From assembly GCF_964340395.1 (NCBI RefSeq), contig NC_135549.1:18713342-18777341 (forward strand): 64,000 bases of DNA, given 5' to 3'. Origin of the DNA: Glandiceps talaboti. Taxonomy: Eukaryota; Hemichordata; Enteropneusta; Spengelidae. Shown here in pieces: positions 1-29,300 of this stretch; within the stretch, counting starts at the first letter, position 1; every line of letters starts with the position of its first letter. The notes below the pieces were generated by a model. It was not told the DNA's origin, did not search any database, and saw only the letters and a list, made by a program, of their open reading frames with translations. Both the position numbers and the translations under genes were made by a program.

Positions 1-14898
<14,898 letters not shown>

Positions 14899-14924
14899 TG
14901 AGACAGGAACAAATTATTAGTAGT

Positions 14925-15425
14925 TCATACCTGTATTATAACATCCACTATGGTGCGTAACAACTACCATAGTGCATGACTGGATTGTAACATTTGCCAT
15001 GGTACATGCCTGTATCATAGATGAACTATGATGCATGCCTGTATTGTGTGGTTGGTGTCTTACATGCCTGCATCATTCAACTGCAATGGTGCATGCCTGT
15101 ATTATAATAATATTGTCCATGCTGACTACTTGCATGCCTGTAAGGATACATTAAGCAGTGGTGCCGTTTAACTTCATCTATAGTGGTGCTTTGACGTGTC
15201 ATTGCTTTACGGTGATGCATGGCTGTTTGAGACATTACAGTGATGCATGGCTATTTTATACTGTCTACAGTGATGTGGTAGTACTGTCATCAGTGATGCA
15301 TGGCTGTTTAACAATACATATGTTTACAGTGATGCATGGCTGTTTAAGTATCTACAGTGATGCATGGCTGTTTAGTGCTTTACAGTGATGCAGAGCTGTT
15401 TGTCTGTACAGTGATGCATGCATGT
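14925..15425 (+). repeat. GCATG-rich repeat array in the DNM1L 3' UTR
   Basis: Two related blocks are visible. At 14925-15145 the word (A/T)GCATGCCTGTAT recurs every 50-70 bp. At 15205-15425 the word AGTGATGCATGGCTGTTT recurs about seven times at irregular 30-50-bp intervals. Together they put roughly ten TGCATG words in 500 bases of transcribed sequence. UGCAUG is the established recognition word of Rbfox-family RNA-binding proteins; binding here is inference. Confidence 0.8.
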
Positions 15426-16356
15426 ATCATACTACAGGATATTACATCGTTCTCAGTGACAATATGAAAACATTCTAGTATGCTTGGGACCTTGAAATGA
15501 AGCTTTTCTTCTGGGGGAATTTTTTTGTGAATGGGTATGTTACATGCAAAAACAAGGATTTAAAAAGAAACTCAGTCGTCCAGTGTAGGACTGTGAAAGT
15601 GAGTGATTGGAATGATTTACAATCTAGATGTTATGATTACAAAATTACACAATTTTTTTTTCTACAAAAACATTAATATAGTTGATAAAATGTGAATATT
15701 GATGATTCAGAAGGTATGAAATTAAAACCAATAATTAGTAAAAATAATTAATGTAAAACAATCGTGTGTTGTATATTGATGTGACACTATTGTCAACAAA
15801 AGGACTGTTATGTATTTCTTGCGGATATGTAATTTTTTTGTACTACTATTACTACAGCTTTATGTTAAAACTTTGTGATCTCTCTGTTGTGCATGTAAAG
15901 AAATCTGATAGCCATCTCGTTGTGTTGTTGAACATTTTCCGTTTTCATTTTACCCAGGTTTAATTAACAAAACGCATGTTCCACCGTGTGCCAAGTGCAA
16001 TGTCATCAAATACTGCCAATTTGAGGAATCTAAACTCAACCACTGATTTTTATATACAATGAACGTGATTTTTTTTATGCAAGATATTGATATTGTTCTA
16101 TGAAATTATGATCTTCATCAATAGGTGTGATTTTTGTTTACGATCTGTCGCACTGTTTTCTTGCCAGTTTGTTGTAGGCCTAGCTTGAGCAATGCAAAGA
16201 ACTTTTTGACAGCTTTCAGCGATTTGTAGATGTTTGATGAAATAGCACCTGGCTATATGTATAGTATTATTATAGTCTGTGTTATTGTTGAAGAGTGCAT
16301 GAGTGGACTCCTAGAATTTGCGTGAACAACAACTCTGAATTGTAGTCATTTGAATT

Positions 16357-16362
16357 AATAAA
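16357..16362 (+). terminator. DNM1L: Polyadenylation signal, DNM1L (first candidate)
   Basis: AATAAA about 1.46 kb after the stop codon. A second candidate lies at 17392-17397, within reach of the LRRC74A-like 3' end. Confidence 0.5.
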
Positions 16363-16881
16363 CCCAGTGACATTGAGTGCATAATGATTTTGGTCATTTC
16401 AATACAAGTAAGTTTCAAATTCACCAGCACAGAAATTCACCTCTGTCACTGCTTCTAGCTGATGCATGTTAATAGACATCGTAAACTTACAGGTGTAAAT
16501 GTACTAGTATTACAAATGCATCCTTCTTCAACTGAACACTGCGAATGATTTACAGTGAATATTTGTCATCGGTATTTCCCCCAAAAAACACACATCAGCA
16601 CAAAATCTGTCTAAGTTAATCTCAGGAGTTCGGATACTATCTACTTCATACAAACTATTCAGTGACAGTTGAAAGGAGGTGCTAAAATATAAATACTTAC
16701 TATCATTTGTAAATTTATCTCTACTCAAAAAAAGTCAGTTCAAAGTTTGAAATATGTTGTCTTAGAAAGACAAATAGACATGTAGAAGCAGACAAACCAA
16801 TTTAGTCTTTGTCAGTGAGAAGTTGTGATTAGTAAAGATAGATTTGTAGTAGAATAGAAATTGATACTTTACTCCATTTTA

Positions 16882-17131
16882 TATAGTAATAGTAAAGTTA
16901 CCTTATTGGAATCTAGTTTTTGAAGCGACTGCATAGCTTTCGTCTGAATCACGGAGACGTCATCAGTGTAATGATGTTATACCATTTGGTCAGGTGATTC
17001 CACTTTGAGATCACACTTGACTGAACGACATAAGATCATTACGTTTATGACGTCCGAGTGATTCGGACGAAAGCTATGTAATCAATTCAAAAACTAGATT
17101 CCAATAAGGTAACTTCACTATTACTAATATA
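16882..17131. mobile_element. Foldback MITE (about 250 bp), family A, copy 1
   Basis: AGTTACCTTATTGGAATCTA on the left is inverted on the right (TAGATTCCAATAAGGTAACT), extending through AGTAATAGT at both outer ends. Inner sequences also pair (GCATAGCTTTCGTC with GACGAAAGCTATG). The flanks look like duplicated ATATAG/TATAG. It has no coding capacity. A diverged partial copy of the same family lies at about 30010-30135 in the LRRC74 gene. Confidence 0.75.
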
Positions 17132-18905
17132 GATTTGTACTTAGTACAGTTATGTGGATTGTCACTGATGTCTTCTACAGATACCATAGTCTCAACATTT
17201 CATCATTTTTTTTCACTGCACTTAATAGTTTCAATATTAGTATTACTGGTACAATTCAAAGCAAATGATACACCAGGAATGCAGCTTCTGATATATTTGA
17301 CACAGTAGTGTGTTTTATTCGTCCAGTATAGAGCTATCCATGTATTCAATTTGTACATTTAGTTATACCATCAGAGAGAGAAAACTATGAAAATAAACTT
17401 TCATTATGTACATAACAAAATTATGTAGTCTTTGTCTTTCTTTGTAAATTGTTACAAAAAATATGAATTGTGTGTTTGTGGCACTGCAGGGATAAATTTC
17501 AGACCAGTTACTTATCACGCAATGTCATCTATACACTGGTTATATGTATTTATATTTATATGTATCAAACATTTTGGCAATCATGCACACCAAAACAGTA
17601 TATAATGTTGAAATCATTCAAAAACCAACACTTGGCACTGAAAAAATAAAATGATGCATGATCGAAATTACAAATATCACTGCATTGCAAACTGCAAAGG
17701 TCTTGTAACACATATACATACAGTTTTGAGATCTTAGAAGTACACAAAAAAATGATATTGGCACTTTAAGTCTTGCTAATATCAAGGTTGTTGCATATTT
17801 TGTGTTCCAAGAATTTGTGCTTTTTACTAGATCTTGAACCAAAACCACAAACAAAACTGAAAGAAAATATTTACAGCTGATCCTGGAATCAAAGCAATTT
17901 CAATGGAATGATTGCATTATGAAAAACAATTTGATATTTGATGATTTTGTTTATAACATAACTTAATAGAAGATGTATATGCAAAATATTCTATAAAAAC
18001 CATATTTGATCCTGATATTCAATGGGATAAAAAATTTGATTAATCAAATTTTGAAAATTAGTACATGTATTTGTATAAATGTATGTTCTAAAATTTCTGA
18101 ATATAATCTATTTCATTATCAAATTGTATATTCTTAATTCAGTAAGCAATGGTTCAATACTTGATTCTTTACACTGTCACCGATCATAAAGTACTGACTG
18201 ATATGTAATATTGAAATCATTTTGTCAAATTACTGTACTCTATATATACAGACATATAGTACTCAAGTCCTGATTATAACACATACAGCTCTGCTGTAAT
18301 ATATCCTGTGTGTACACAACACACAGGTGTACTATGAAATGTGGCTGAGAATTCAAACTTTATGTACAAAAATATTGAGCTAACTACAGGTATTTGAATT
18401 GATACTTTGATATTCTGTGCAATGCTTTTGATAATTTGTATTCTGAATGTGTAGTGAAGAATGATCCACTTTGGCAGGAATGACTGATTGTGTGTACATG
18501 TACATGTATATGTAAGTCAACCAGAAACTGAGTATTGTACAGTTACTTATTTCATCTTGTACATTGCAAAGTTGCATACAAATGAGTCTGCAATTGGCCC
18601 ATATTAAGCTGAGGATGTCCATTCTTGTTTATCACTGTATATCAGTACAGGTTTCACTCCATCACTGATCGCAGTCAATGAGAAGCCCTTTGTAATAAAC
18701 CCCAGTGGCTCATTCTCTGACTGCTTGTCCAACATTGTATATTTTGTTTTTACACAAGATACATTCATTGTAAAGATTATTTCACAAGGGATTTGTGCAA
18801 CTATATATCAAAGTAACAAACTTCACATCAACACAATGATTTGCAGAAGTTGGGAACTGCATTAACTGTGGTAGATAGTACGCCTTGTACAACTCCTCTT
18901 CCCCT
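17132..18905. other. Convergent 3' region between DNM1L and LRRC74A-like
   Basis: The two genes end tail-to-tail. The stretch is AT-rich with no exon-like segment. On the minus strand an AATAAA (TTTATT at about 17313) could end the LRRC74 transcript, and on the plus strand the AATAAA at 17392-17397 could end a long DNM1L transcript, so the two 3' UTRs may overlap. I see nothing else in it. Confidence 0.4.
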
Positions 18906-21900
18906 TTAATACTCAGATGCATCAGGTTCTGTAAATTGTCCAACTCTTAGAGAGGAGAATCCTGCCAATAGTGCTCTGTAAAGGAAACAACACATACTTA
19001 CAGTTAAAAGTCAGAAATATGACTTCAATTTTTTAAAGTAGATTATAATGTGTTCACTGGTGAAACTTAAGTTAACCTACATACAAACTATAAATTAGTG
19101 TACCTGGTGGATAATTAAATGTGCTGTACGAATGTTTTATCATTATTCAAATTTATCATGGGGTTAAAAAGAATACAATAATTAATGCACCCAAATACAT
19201 CCCACAGCTAAAAAAAGATCAAAGAAAAAATAGAAATAAATAAAAAACATACATAAATACCCCCTAGAGATTAGTGGATCTCAAAAAGCAAAAAAACTGA
19301 CAATACTACTCATGTAACAGGTTACAAGCATTTCAAAATAGAGTAAATCTCTATACAATTTCCAATTCCTAGAGCAAAGGGTTGTATCAGAATTGAGCAC
19401 AGTTAAAATAAGACCATCATTTCAACTGTTTCTCAAACGTTCAAAGAAATTATGGTTTATGAAGCAAAGAAATGTAAAAAAAAAATCTGACGGATAGCAA
19501 CTATGAGAATTAACAGATTACAAAGTAAATGACAATATCATCAGCAGTTTGTTAAGTTGCACGTATAGCTTGAAAACAGACAACACAACCAAACGCTCAA
19601 AACCAACAAGATGTCCTACCTGTAGTGAATCTTTGTGGTCCTCTGTAAATTGGTGTGATCTAGTAATCTATCAACTTGTTCCTGTGATATCAAATAGATG
19701 AATTTATTGAGTACAATTGCAATTATAAGTACAAGTTATGTCCACATTACTATCAGCATCTGTTTCTGTTCACATTATGATTGAACTTTTCTTACAGTTT
19801 TGTAGCTTTAAAATCATGTATGATTTCAATATGTGACTTAAAATATATATTTTTCCAATATCAAAAAACAGAAATTGTACATTACAGTACATTACATTAT
19901 CAAGTTAATAATGTAATCATTGCCCCATCTCTCCTCTCCCCATGTACTGTTCTCAAAATGTCCAGATGCAGTTATTATCGTACTGGAGTATAGCCAGTAA
20001 ATACGGTGATGAAATCAAGTATTTTATATAATTGTGTTCTTCACATTGAGAGTACTTTACCAAGTTTACATTTTTTACATTATCAAAGCTTAATTGCTAG
20101 AAAGTGTTCATTACCTCACTCATCTTCAAACCACTTTCTTGGAGAATTTCTAGAACATCTAGAAATGGTATCATATTGCATTTTTCTACATCCTTTTGTA
20201 GGCAACCATCCAACACACCGAGTTGGTTGTCGTTAATGAACTGTTCCACCATACTAACAGTACTGCTTGTTGTCTGTCAAATAAAATGTTTGCAGAAGAC
20301 AAAAATACTTAACATACATGTAGTTATGAAGTAATCAGACCTTACCAGATTTCATTATAATAGTGAAGTATGTTATACTTTGTCTTTAGTGGTAATACTG
20401 ACAATAAATAAATAAACTTTAAAATAAATAAATAAACTTTAAACAATAGTGGCTATTGTTTTACTAGCATGAACAAATCTGGATGCATCAGAGTTGTTCA
20501 CTTTTATGTATGTACTATTAAACTACAATTAATGCCACCTGAAATATTATATATATTACTACAATATCAGTAGAAAACAACCAAACCCGTACACATGGTC
20601 TCTTTCTAGTATATTTCAACTTTTAATCTTTTAAGTCAATCCACGTAATTATAACCTCCAGTAGTCTCTGATTCTGTTTAACAATCTAATTTATGTTGAC
20701 TGAAAGTTCAGTGTTAATGTTGTTTATTTACCCGTTGTCTCTTGTATCCACCAACTCCAGCATGAAGTACATAGATATCCCTGGAATTCATCAAATCCTC
20801 AATCTTTGCCTGGATACCAGTTGGCACAGTTAGACCCTGTGGGATTAAATTTCAGTTCAATGTAAACTGAATTACATACATTTCCAAGTGATACATGGCA
20901 CAATATGAATTGCATCTTTATCCACTGAACATCAAATTGTAAAATTAGAACATGACTGACATTAAAATAATGACATCCCACAAAAGCAAACATAACAATT
21001 ATTTGCTATCCAGCAATCTGTATATTTTCTGCTTAGAAATATTTCAATGCTATAATAACTGAATAGCTAAATATAAATTTTCCTTGTAACATATTTATGT
21101 ACATTTCGTGATCAATGTTGATTTTATATGAACAGTATAAACAAACATCAAATTCTTACCTGTAAAGTGAATATTCTGAGTGTTCTGTGTTTATGCATTG
21201 GTACCAGCAATGTCATGATACCTTCATCACCCAGTGGATTGCTTCCCATCTGAATAGTAATAAATAACGAGATAAGTATTTATAATTTGATGATTGACCA
21301 AGTAATGAGAGAGTACAACACTTGTAAACATTAAAATTTTTATCAAGTATTTACTTAAAATGTCGCTTATACAGTTGTGAACTATAGGACTGGTAAACAA
21401 TTTGGATGTGTTACTTGAAAGTGGATACGAGTTTATGACTGTAGAGCGACAGTATGGTAGCAAGAATACTTATATACAATAATGTTTGTGATAATTTCAG
21501 TTCTACAACACACTTTAACAGTAACGTTAAACAATGATATTATCATACCATGAGTACTTCCAGGCCTATATTCTTCTTCAGACCAATCACAAGTTTCTTG
21601 GCTGCATCAAGATTTATATGATTATTACTGTATAAAACATGAAAACATTCACATTATTAGTGGCTTTGTACATAGTAAATTATATTACCAGTTATAGGGA
21701 AACATATCCAAGGAGAAATCAATTGTTAGCTGCACACCTGATACCTGGCATAAACATTTTAATTCAGCTCTATTCTTACTTGTAGTGTTCTCCCTCAGGA
21801 TAGACTGCAAGGATATCAGCTAATTTACATATACTTTACATATGAATAACATGATAATTTGCATATTGGTTTGCATAGTGATCAGCATATAATATGGATG

Positions 21901-23177
21901 TCTTCAACACTGGAACAAACTCTGACATGTTTATTTTAACACATACACACATGTACATTGGGGATCAGCCATTTCTCTTCTTGTGAAAGTATTATTATGA
22001 TTTTTGTCATTCAAAGATTACTAAAGCTCAAAGATGGTAGAACACATTTGAAGCACAGTAGAAACCTGCCAAACATGGCGGCCTAGATGGCAAGGACGTT
22101 GTTGCACCATGCTTTCTCTACAGTGGGGAGAACACTGTTACTGTTATATTTGGAGTGCCAACACTATCAGGCAATTATCTAGCATTATGTTTTTAAATTG
22201 TTGGATGGCTACAAAAGTACAGGTTCATTCAATGGAGCTCTAATAAAACTTTCTTTTGATTTACTTATAATTCAACAAGGAAAATATTTGGACAACCAAC
22301 AGTGTTCAAAATGTTTGGAAAACATACATTACTCCTATTGCTTTGACAGCAATGTTTAAAATAATTTCACATAAATGTGAACCACAAACCATGTCTTACA
22401 TGTAAACTAATTAAAAGTAGATTTGATATTTTTTTTCAGTTTGGTGTACAAATGTGCCTTCTAACAAGAACAAGTAACAGATACAAACTAGAAATAAGCA
22501 CAAAGTGGTAAGCGCAGTGTACATTTATCAATCTGTATCTATTTTGTATCCTGGCTAATTCCCACACCTCTCAAAGTTGTGGAAAATAGGAATTAAAAAG
22601 TTGACAAGAGTTGTTTATATCTATCAAAGGAAAAAGTTGAATATTAGTGGATTTACCTGAGATTGAGTATTCTGAGTGTTGTATTAACCTTGAGTGCTCT
22701 ACCTAATGCCTGACATCCAGGGAGTGCAATGCCATTCCAGGATAAATCCAGCATTTCCAGTATTGAGTTGGCCTATAAAGCATGCAAAATGTAATCAAAG
22801 CAAAACTTACATGCACGTACAACATACACACAGCCAACATGCTAATCATATCATGCATAAGTTAAGGTGTAAAGGTTAATTTTGTATAACGAGTTGTCTT
22901 TGGTAACTATTTGTAAGAATTGTAAAGACATGGTGAATTTTGTTATTTTTCACAAAATTTGTTGTTCACTTTTAACATTTTATAAATATTGGGATATCTA
23001 CATATAAGTGTGTGCAGAGTTTTCATGACATTTCTTTTTTAAACTTCAGACAACCCAATGTTATGTATTTTTTGTTAGAATGCATTTGCTGGTGAAAGGT
23101 ATTTCAAACTAATATCTTTGTGAAAAGAATTAAGCCAGTGTAAGGTACATACATACATACATACATACATACATACA

Positions 23178-23211
<34 letters not shown>

Positions 23212-23245
23212 AATAAATACATACATACATACATACATACATACA

Positions 23246-23279
<34 letters not shown>

Positions 23280-23281
23280 AA

Positions 23282-23313
<32 letters not shown>

Positions 23314-23323
23314 CATACATACA

Positions 23324-23355
<32 letters not shown>

Positions 23356-26300
23356 CATGAAATTGTGATATTCTCTCAAGTTTGTTTGCATGCATGCACT
23401 TCATATTTTGGGAAAAGCTTGTGGGTGGATGACGTTGTGAAGTTGTTGACTTGTATGTTGAAAATTTGAAAAAAGGACACTCTATATTGTTTATAAATGC
23501 ACTGGATTGACTAGAAACATTAATCTGGGATATGGTCCTCGTACCGACAAGGTCCATGATAAATTTATAAGGGTTCCTAGAATCTACACTGCAAAATACA
23601 GTGCACTGAGTTATAACAACACTCTTTAAAGCTACTCTAGCTGTAACTGGATGATTATTTTTTTGATCAGACAACCAACAATACATTCACTGAAAATTGT
23701 TAAAATACCAATAATTAGACATTGTACATGTCAATTTGGGGTCAATTGTTCCCATAAGCAGTATAATAACATATGTAAATTGTGATTGTATTGGGGCACT
23801 GATTTTTGGGTGTGGACCCTAAAATCAATTTGATTAAAGTTATTGTATGTACCATATGTGTACAGCTACACAAATACATTTACCCATGAGGGATTCCATA
23901 CTGTTCAGCATGTAGGATATTACCATGAAGTCATTATAGCTAATGCAAGATAGTTTCCAGTTGGAGCTTGTGCAGCTTTAAAGTTTTTTTCAACAAAAAC
24001 AAGAAAAAAAACTTTCTTTGTTTAAAGTGCTATATATTTGAACTTTTCCAGATGTTGTTAAATTGATTTGTCAGTACATTACAGTACTTTTATAACATAG
24101 ACAAATAAATTTTGTCCTCTTAGTACTTATATCATTTTAATTTTCTCTTGGTATACATGTAGTTGCTGAACACACTAAAATCCACAAGACAATCTGATGC
24201 CTTACCTTTAGAGCATTGAACAATGCTACACTGCCTTTACCACGGATTGAATTCCAACTTAGGTTTAATCTTGATACACTGTTATTTTCAGCCTGTAAAA
24301 ATCACACAAAATTTACCATAAATATCAAACGGATAAACTGTTATTTTCAGCTGGTAAAAATCATACAAAGTTCAGCATAAATATTAAATGAATTACAAAC
24401 AAAATTTATACACAACTTCCTTGGGTCATATGTTTCCTATTGTTTAATTTCCTGTGTATGAACGAGTTAAATAATGCAGTACTGTAGTGCTCAGGTAAGC
24501 ATGATTAGTTACCGTTCAGTCACCACCTGTTTTACATTTACTTTATCACAAACATCATGACATTTTGGTGTTTAATTGGAAAGTTCATGATCTACTGTTT
24601 GGGAAAAAAATTGGATGTACCAGATAATGGCTTAATTGACTGAAATTGTACATGGTAGAAAGATTTCGTTATCTTCCATTTTTTTTCTTTCTTGTTTGAG
24701 ATAGAGAAGGAAGACTGAAAAACAAGTTGTTAAATTGTGCTTGATTGATGACAGTATTATTTTGAGATCATTTTGCTATTCCAGTGTTTGTTAAATTTAC
24801 AAAGACTAAAGATACAACACTTGAATACTGTTTAAAATACTTAGGAAGACTGCATTCTGGTTGGCAAGTGTGTGTGGTGTAACTGCAGACTAAATTCTGG
24901 ATTTCATGCTTTTTTCAAGTTTCATAAAAATCAAATTCTAAAGTGCTACTAATAATTAGTAACATCTCTGCAATGATTGAGACCCCATAGTCTTGTTGCT
25001 AGAGACCTCAGGCTAATCTGTTTACTGTGAAGGAAACCAAAGGTCGCGACTGAGGGTGCTTAGTGCTAGCGCCCTCAGTTATAGTAACCTTCGGTTGCCT
25101 TTAAAGCAGAATAGCCCAAGGGGTCTACCAGCTAGACTAGAGACCTCAATGACCTAGCATGTACTTTGATTCAGTTGACCCCCACCAGTGACCTATCTGG
25201 CTTATCAGTTGACCCCAAGTGACATTGTGACATATTTGAGTAGACCTGTATGGACTAGCTTAGCATATCTAATTCACCCCTGTGACTCCAGTTTATGCAG
25301 CAATTGATATTTGGAATTTTAATAGCATGACAGCTGGCTAGATGAATTCCTGCTAATTCTATCAACTTACCAAACCTGGGGCTAGATGAATTCCTGCTAA
25401 TTCACCAAGTTCATTGTGACTAAGATCCAACTCAATTAAGGTGGAGTTATTTTTAAGGGCTTCACTCAGTATCTTGGCATCACCATCTGTTAAGTGGTTT
25501 GCTGTAAATATACATGAATGAACACAGAATTACAACTACATCACTTCAAATCTTAAGGCATATACAATATCTCGGATACGGGGGACTAAGGGTACTTGCA
25601 ATTGCTGTATTTCAATTTTCAAATTTGATTATGGATTAATAAATTAAAATATTATGATTACATATATATTACATCTGAAGGATGCTTGGTCCAATCATCA
25701 ATGTGGTAAATTTTGCACACTGGGGATAAAGCTAACATCAATTTTTAATATCAACTTGGTCTTGCATACTAACCTTAGTAGGCTATATACAGTTTTATTC
25801 ATTTTATATTGCATATGGGTTCTAAAGCTATTGTATACAGTACATATATTGGACCCATTATTCTTCTAACTTGTCGACCACAGATAATTATCTTCATCTG
25901 CCACAATATAGCATATGTATAATTTTTATTGAATAAATTCAACAGTCCAACATCAATACAGATTTCTATTCATGTACTGCTGTAATCAAACTACCTGACA
26001 AAAGTCGGTTTCTCAATCATACAATAATGAATTGATGTGCTGGTATTTTCCATTTGAATCACACACATCATTTCCATTAAAACTTATATAGTAAGGGCTA
26101 CAAAGAACTTTTAATGGTCTCTTTATAATTCATTTACTCATTTCCTGCTTGATATTTTGAAATTCCTTAGTCTGTAATTTTCAATTTTCCACTTCTATAC
26201 ACACGGCAAAAAGCCCTCATGGTATGTTGAGAATAAAATACAGCATAGATGACTGTGTATGAATAGGAGTGATTGTGTGTAATAATGAAATTCTTTCAAG

Positions 26301-29300
26301 AAAGGCAATTGTTCGTTTTTTTCAATATCCTGCACACACATATATCAAAACCATATGTTTTCCTCATATGTGACGGACTGTGGTTCTGAACTCAAACGAT
26401 ATATACATTATAATAAGTGATGAATAATATACTATGTTGCACTAAATTTCAAATATTAATAGCTGTATCAACATTCTGTGTTTGAGTTTACTGATTGAAA
26501 TGTAAACTATTCATAATCTAAAGTCAATTTTCATTAGTTAGTTCACTAGGGAATGAATATACACGGTAGCTACAAGTTTACTAATCTACTGCTATCCTTA
26601 ATCAAATCTCAAGATCTCTCTTTACATTTTATTTCATGTTGGCATCCAAACTACAAGTTCACTTGCAAATTTCACCATAACCACCAAAACGCATTAAATA
26701 ACACCATCAAAAATAAATTACACACATTTAATCGTCTTGCAGGTGAAAAAAATCTATGATTAGGAAATCTTGATAGAATGACTTACATCTGAGTGACAAT
26801 GATTTCAGTGCATAGTTTGTCTCCAACATTGAAAACATTGCTGCTGCTCCACGGGAATAGATGAAGTTCTCAGAGATATCCTGTGTAAATTTGACATGGA
26901 AAAAACTGTGTGAACACACAATATTTATCATGACACTGTGTGAGATACTGTATTCAATCAAAAGTGACATTTCCCTTATCATAACATTGCCTGAATTCCA
27001 TGATCTAATCCATATTTATCATTTTGTCTACTATTGCATCCATCATATTTCAACTATGATACTGACACATAATCAATATCAACTCGATTTCATAATATTA
27101 TGAAAATTACGAATTGAGTGATAGGCTAGTATCAAAATTCATCAACTCCTGTCCTTGTATTAATTAATGTATAAAACTGGTATCAAATAATTATTGATGT
27201 AATCCAGCTATGCTGAGGAAGGGCACACTGATTAGTAATGGTAGGTAGGAGACAAAGCAATCTTTGAATTTATATCAAACCACCTGTTTTATGTTTTAGG
27301 AATTTTACATAGCTTGTAGGTATCAGATTGTAAGAACATTGTTGAAATTATTAAACTACTTTCTATATTCTTAAAATCAAACCCTTTTTACTAGTACTTA
27401 CTAATTTTGTTATATTGGCGTTTTCCCTAAGCATAGTTGCTAAGGCAACAGCACCTCCTTCTTCTAGGTGATTGTCAACTAAATCCAAATCTTCAACGAA
27501 TGGGTTGTCCTGATGAAGAAAACACCATGAAAGTAATTGTTAATTAAATCTGGAAAGTAACTCACAGGGTACATCCTGGAAGGTCCAGGCTTGACACCCC
27601 CGAGCACAAAGTGGAACAGAATATAAATTTTAGAACTATAACTTCAAAATTTGATTCCATGGAGATTTTTTACAGCTATTTGTTTCGACACCTTTTTTTT
27701 CATAATACATTTCCATTAGCATGAACGATGTTGTTCTACAAAGGTTAGCTGATGGAATCTCAAAGGCAACAGCAAACCTTTCAGTCCACCTTATATATGT
27801 ACTTTCACATTTTTTAATTACACTCATCAGAAATTCGATTTCTCATGTGGAATATTTGCTAGCCAAATGTTGTAAGATTTAAAACCATCCCTTCAAAAAG
27901 TGTAAGCTTGATAGAAAATGCAGTCACTCAGAAATATTTAGAGTCTTTTAGTGTATCCTATACTCACTGTCATAGCTCTGGCTAGCGGTTTAGTTTGTTT
28001 GTATCCCAGATAATGATGTCTCATTCTCATCACTGGATCTCTCAGATGTCTTATTACGTAAGATATCGGAATGACTCCTATAAACCAAAAGAAGGAAAGT
28101 AATGGGTTACATTTATATGACATTTATCATTTATCACGACAATCACAATTTCATAAAGTACAACGTCTGTCATAAAACACCAGTGTTATGATAAGCAGTG
28201 AAGTGAAAGTTGTTAACTTTGTTCATTCTCACAAACCAGAGCTGATGTTTCTTCTGTGACACTGTGAAATATAAACCTCCCGTCTTGACAGTGTGTCTTG
28301 GACGGTGCCATAAAAGAGGTTGTGGTTTACAACAATGAGTTCATTCTACCTTCAAGGTGAACATATTCTGTATAATATCTGATGTGCAATAGGATATACA
28401 TCAATACACCACATTTTTCTGTCTTGATTTTTATCAAACTGAGAAATGGAAAACTATTTGGTTTCAGTGCATATCGTTAGTATTAACTATGATGTTCTCT
28501 CAGGTTCATATCTGACATTTATTTTCAAAATATTAATTTTTGTCATATTTTGTCATAAAATTCTGATGAGAACCCACCTTCCTTCCTGCATTGTTCCAAA
28601 TAAATATTAGTACCACTCGGGTCATATTCTCTCTCTGGGTCTGCAACCAAACAAAATTTAATACCGTAGAGTACAGGCTCTGCAACACTGTCATGCATGC
28701 AGTCATCAATGTAACCGGATCACACTTACACCATACACAGATACCATTCATCTGGGTTATTTCACCATGGTTACAACAGGTACATATACTTGTAAAACAA
28801 TTGTATTATTGCAGGAAGGCATTTTAAATAGGGGAACAGCTGTCATGCCTGGGTCAATATGCATACAATATTCATTCACATTTTAAGATATAAACCTTCC
28901 TCAACACCTAGGCTATACAATATTTTAAGCTCTGCATGATGAATTCAAACATGTTGAAACATATTTTGGTGGCTTTCGTAGTATCAATAATGAGACACAA
29001 CACCTGTTGACTTGTCTCTGTAGGTTTATTCAATAAAACCATCAAGTTGACAATTAAACTGCATGATAAAGTTACTCTCCTACAAGTGGTAGATTTGATT
29101 TCTAGATAAAAAGCCTGACACATTAGACCAATTTAGGACTACAATACTGACTCACAGTCAAGAAAAGCATAGAATAATACCACTGAACGATAGAACTATC
29201 CCTAATGTAATCACACAGCTCTTTAACATCGATAATCAAATTTACTACATATTGATTTTCTATAGATTTCTTTCCTGTGCATTTATTCTCTGGTCAATTT

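Larger units (their letters stand above)
14899..16362 (+). other. DNM1L: DNM1L 3' UTR (to first AATAAA)
   Basis: The region follows the TAG at 14896-14898 and contains no coding signal. A canonical AATAAA lies at 16357-16362, and another at 17392-17397 that could serve a longer transcript. The first 500 bases are built of short repeats containing GCATG (separate entry). The end of the transcript is inferred from the signal only. Confidence 0.6.

Noticed and set aside
15205-15425. Open frame of repeated Asp-Ala-Trp-Leu units in the DNM1L 3' region as a gene
   Set aside because: It is a frame through a 3' UTR repeat with no start context, splice sites or homology.
23075-23686. A 203-codon minus-strand frame with Met-Tyr-Val-Cys repeats
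   Set aside because: It is a translation of the (CATA)n microsatellite in three frames, lying in an LRRC74A-like intron.
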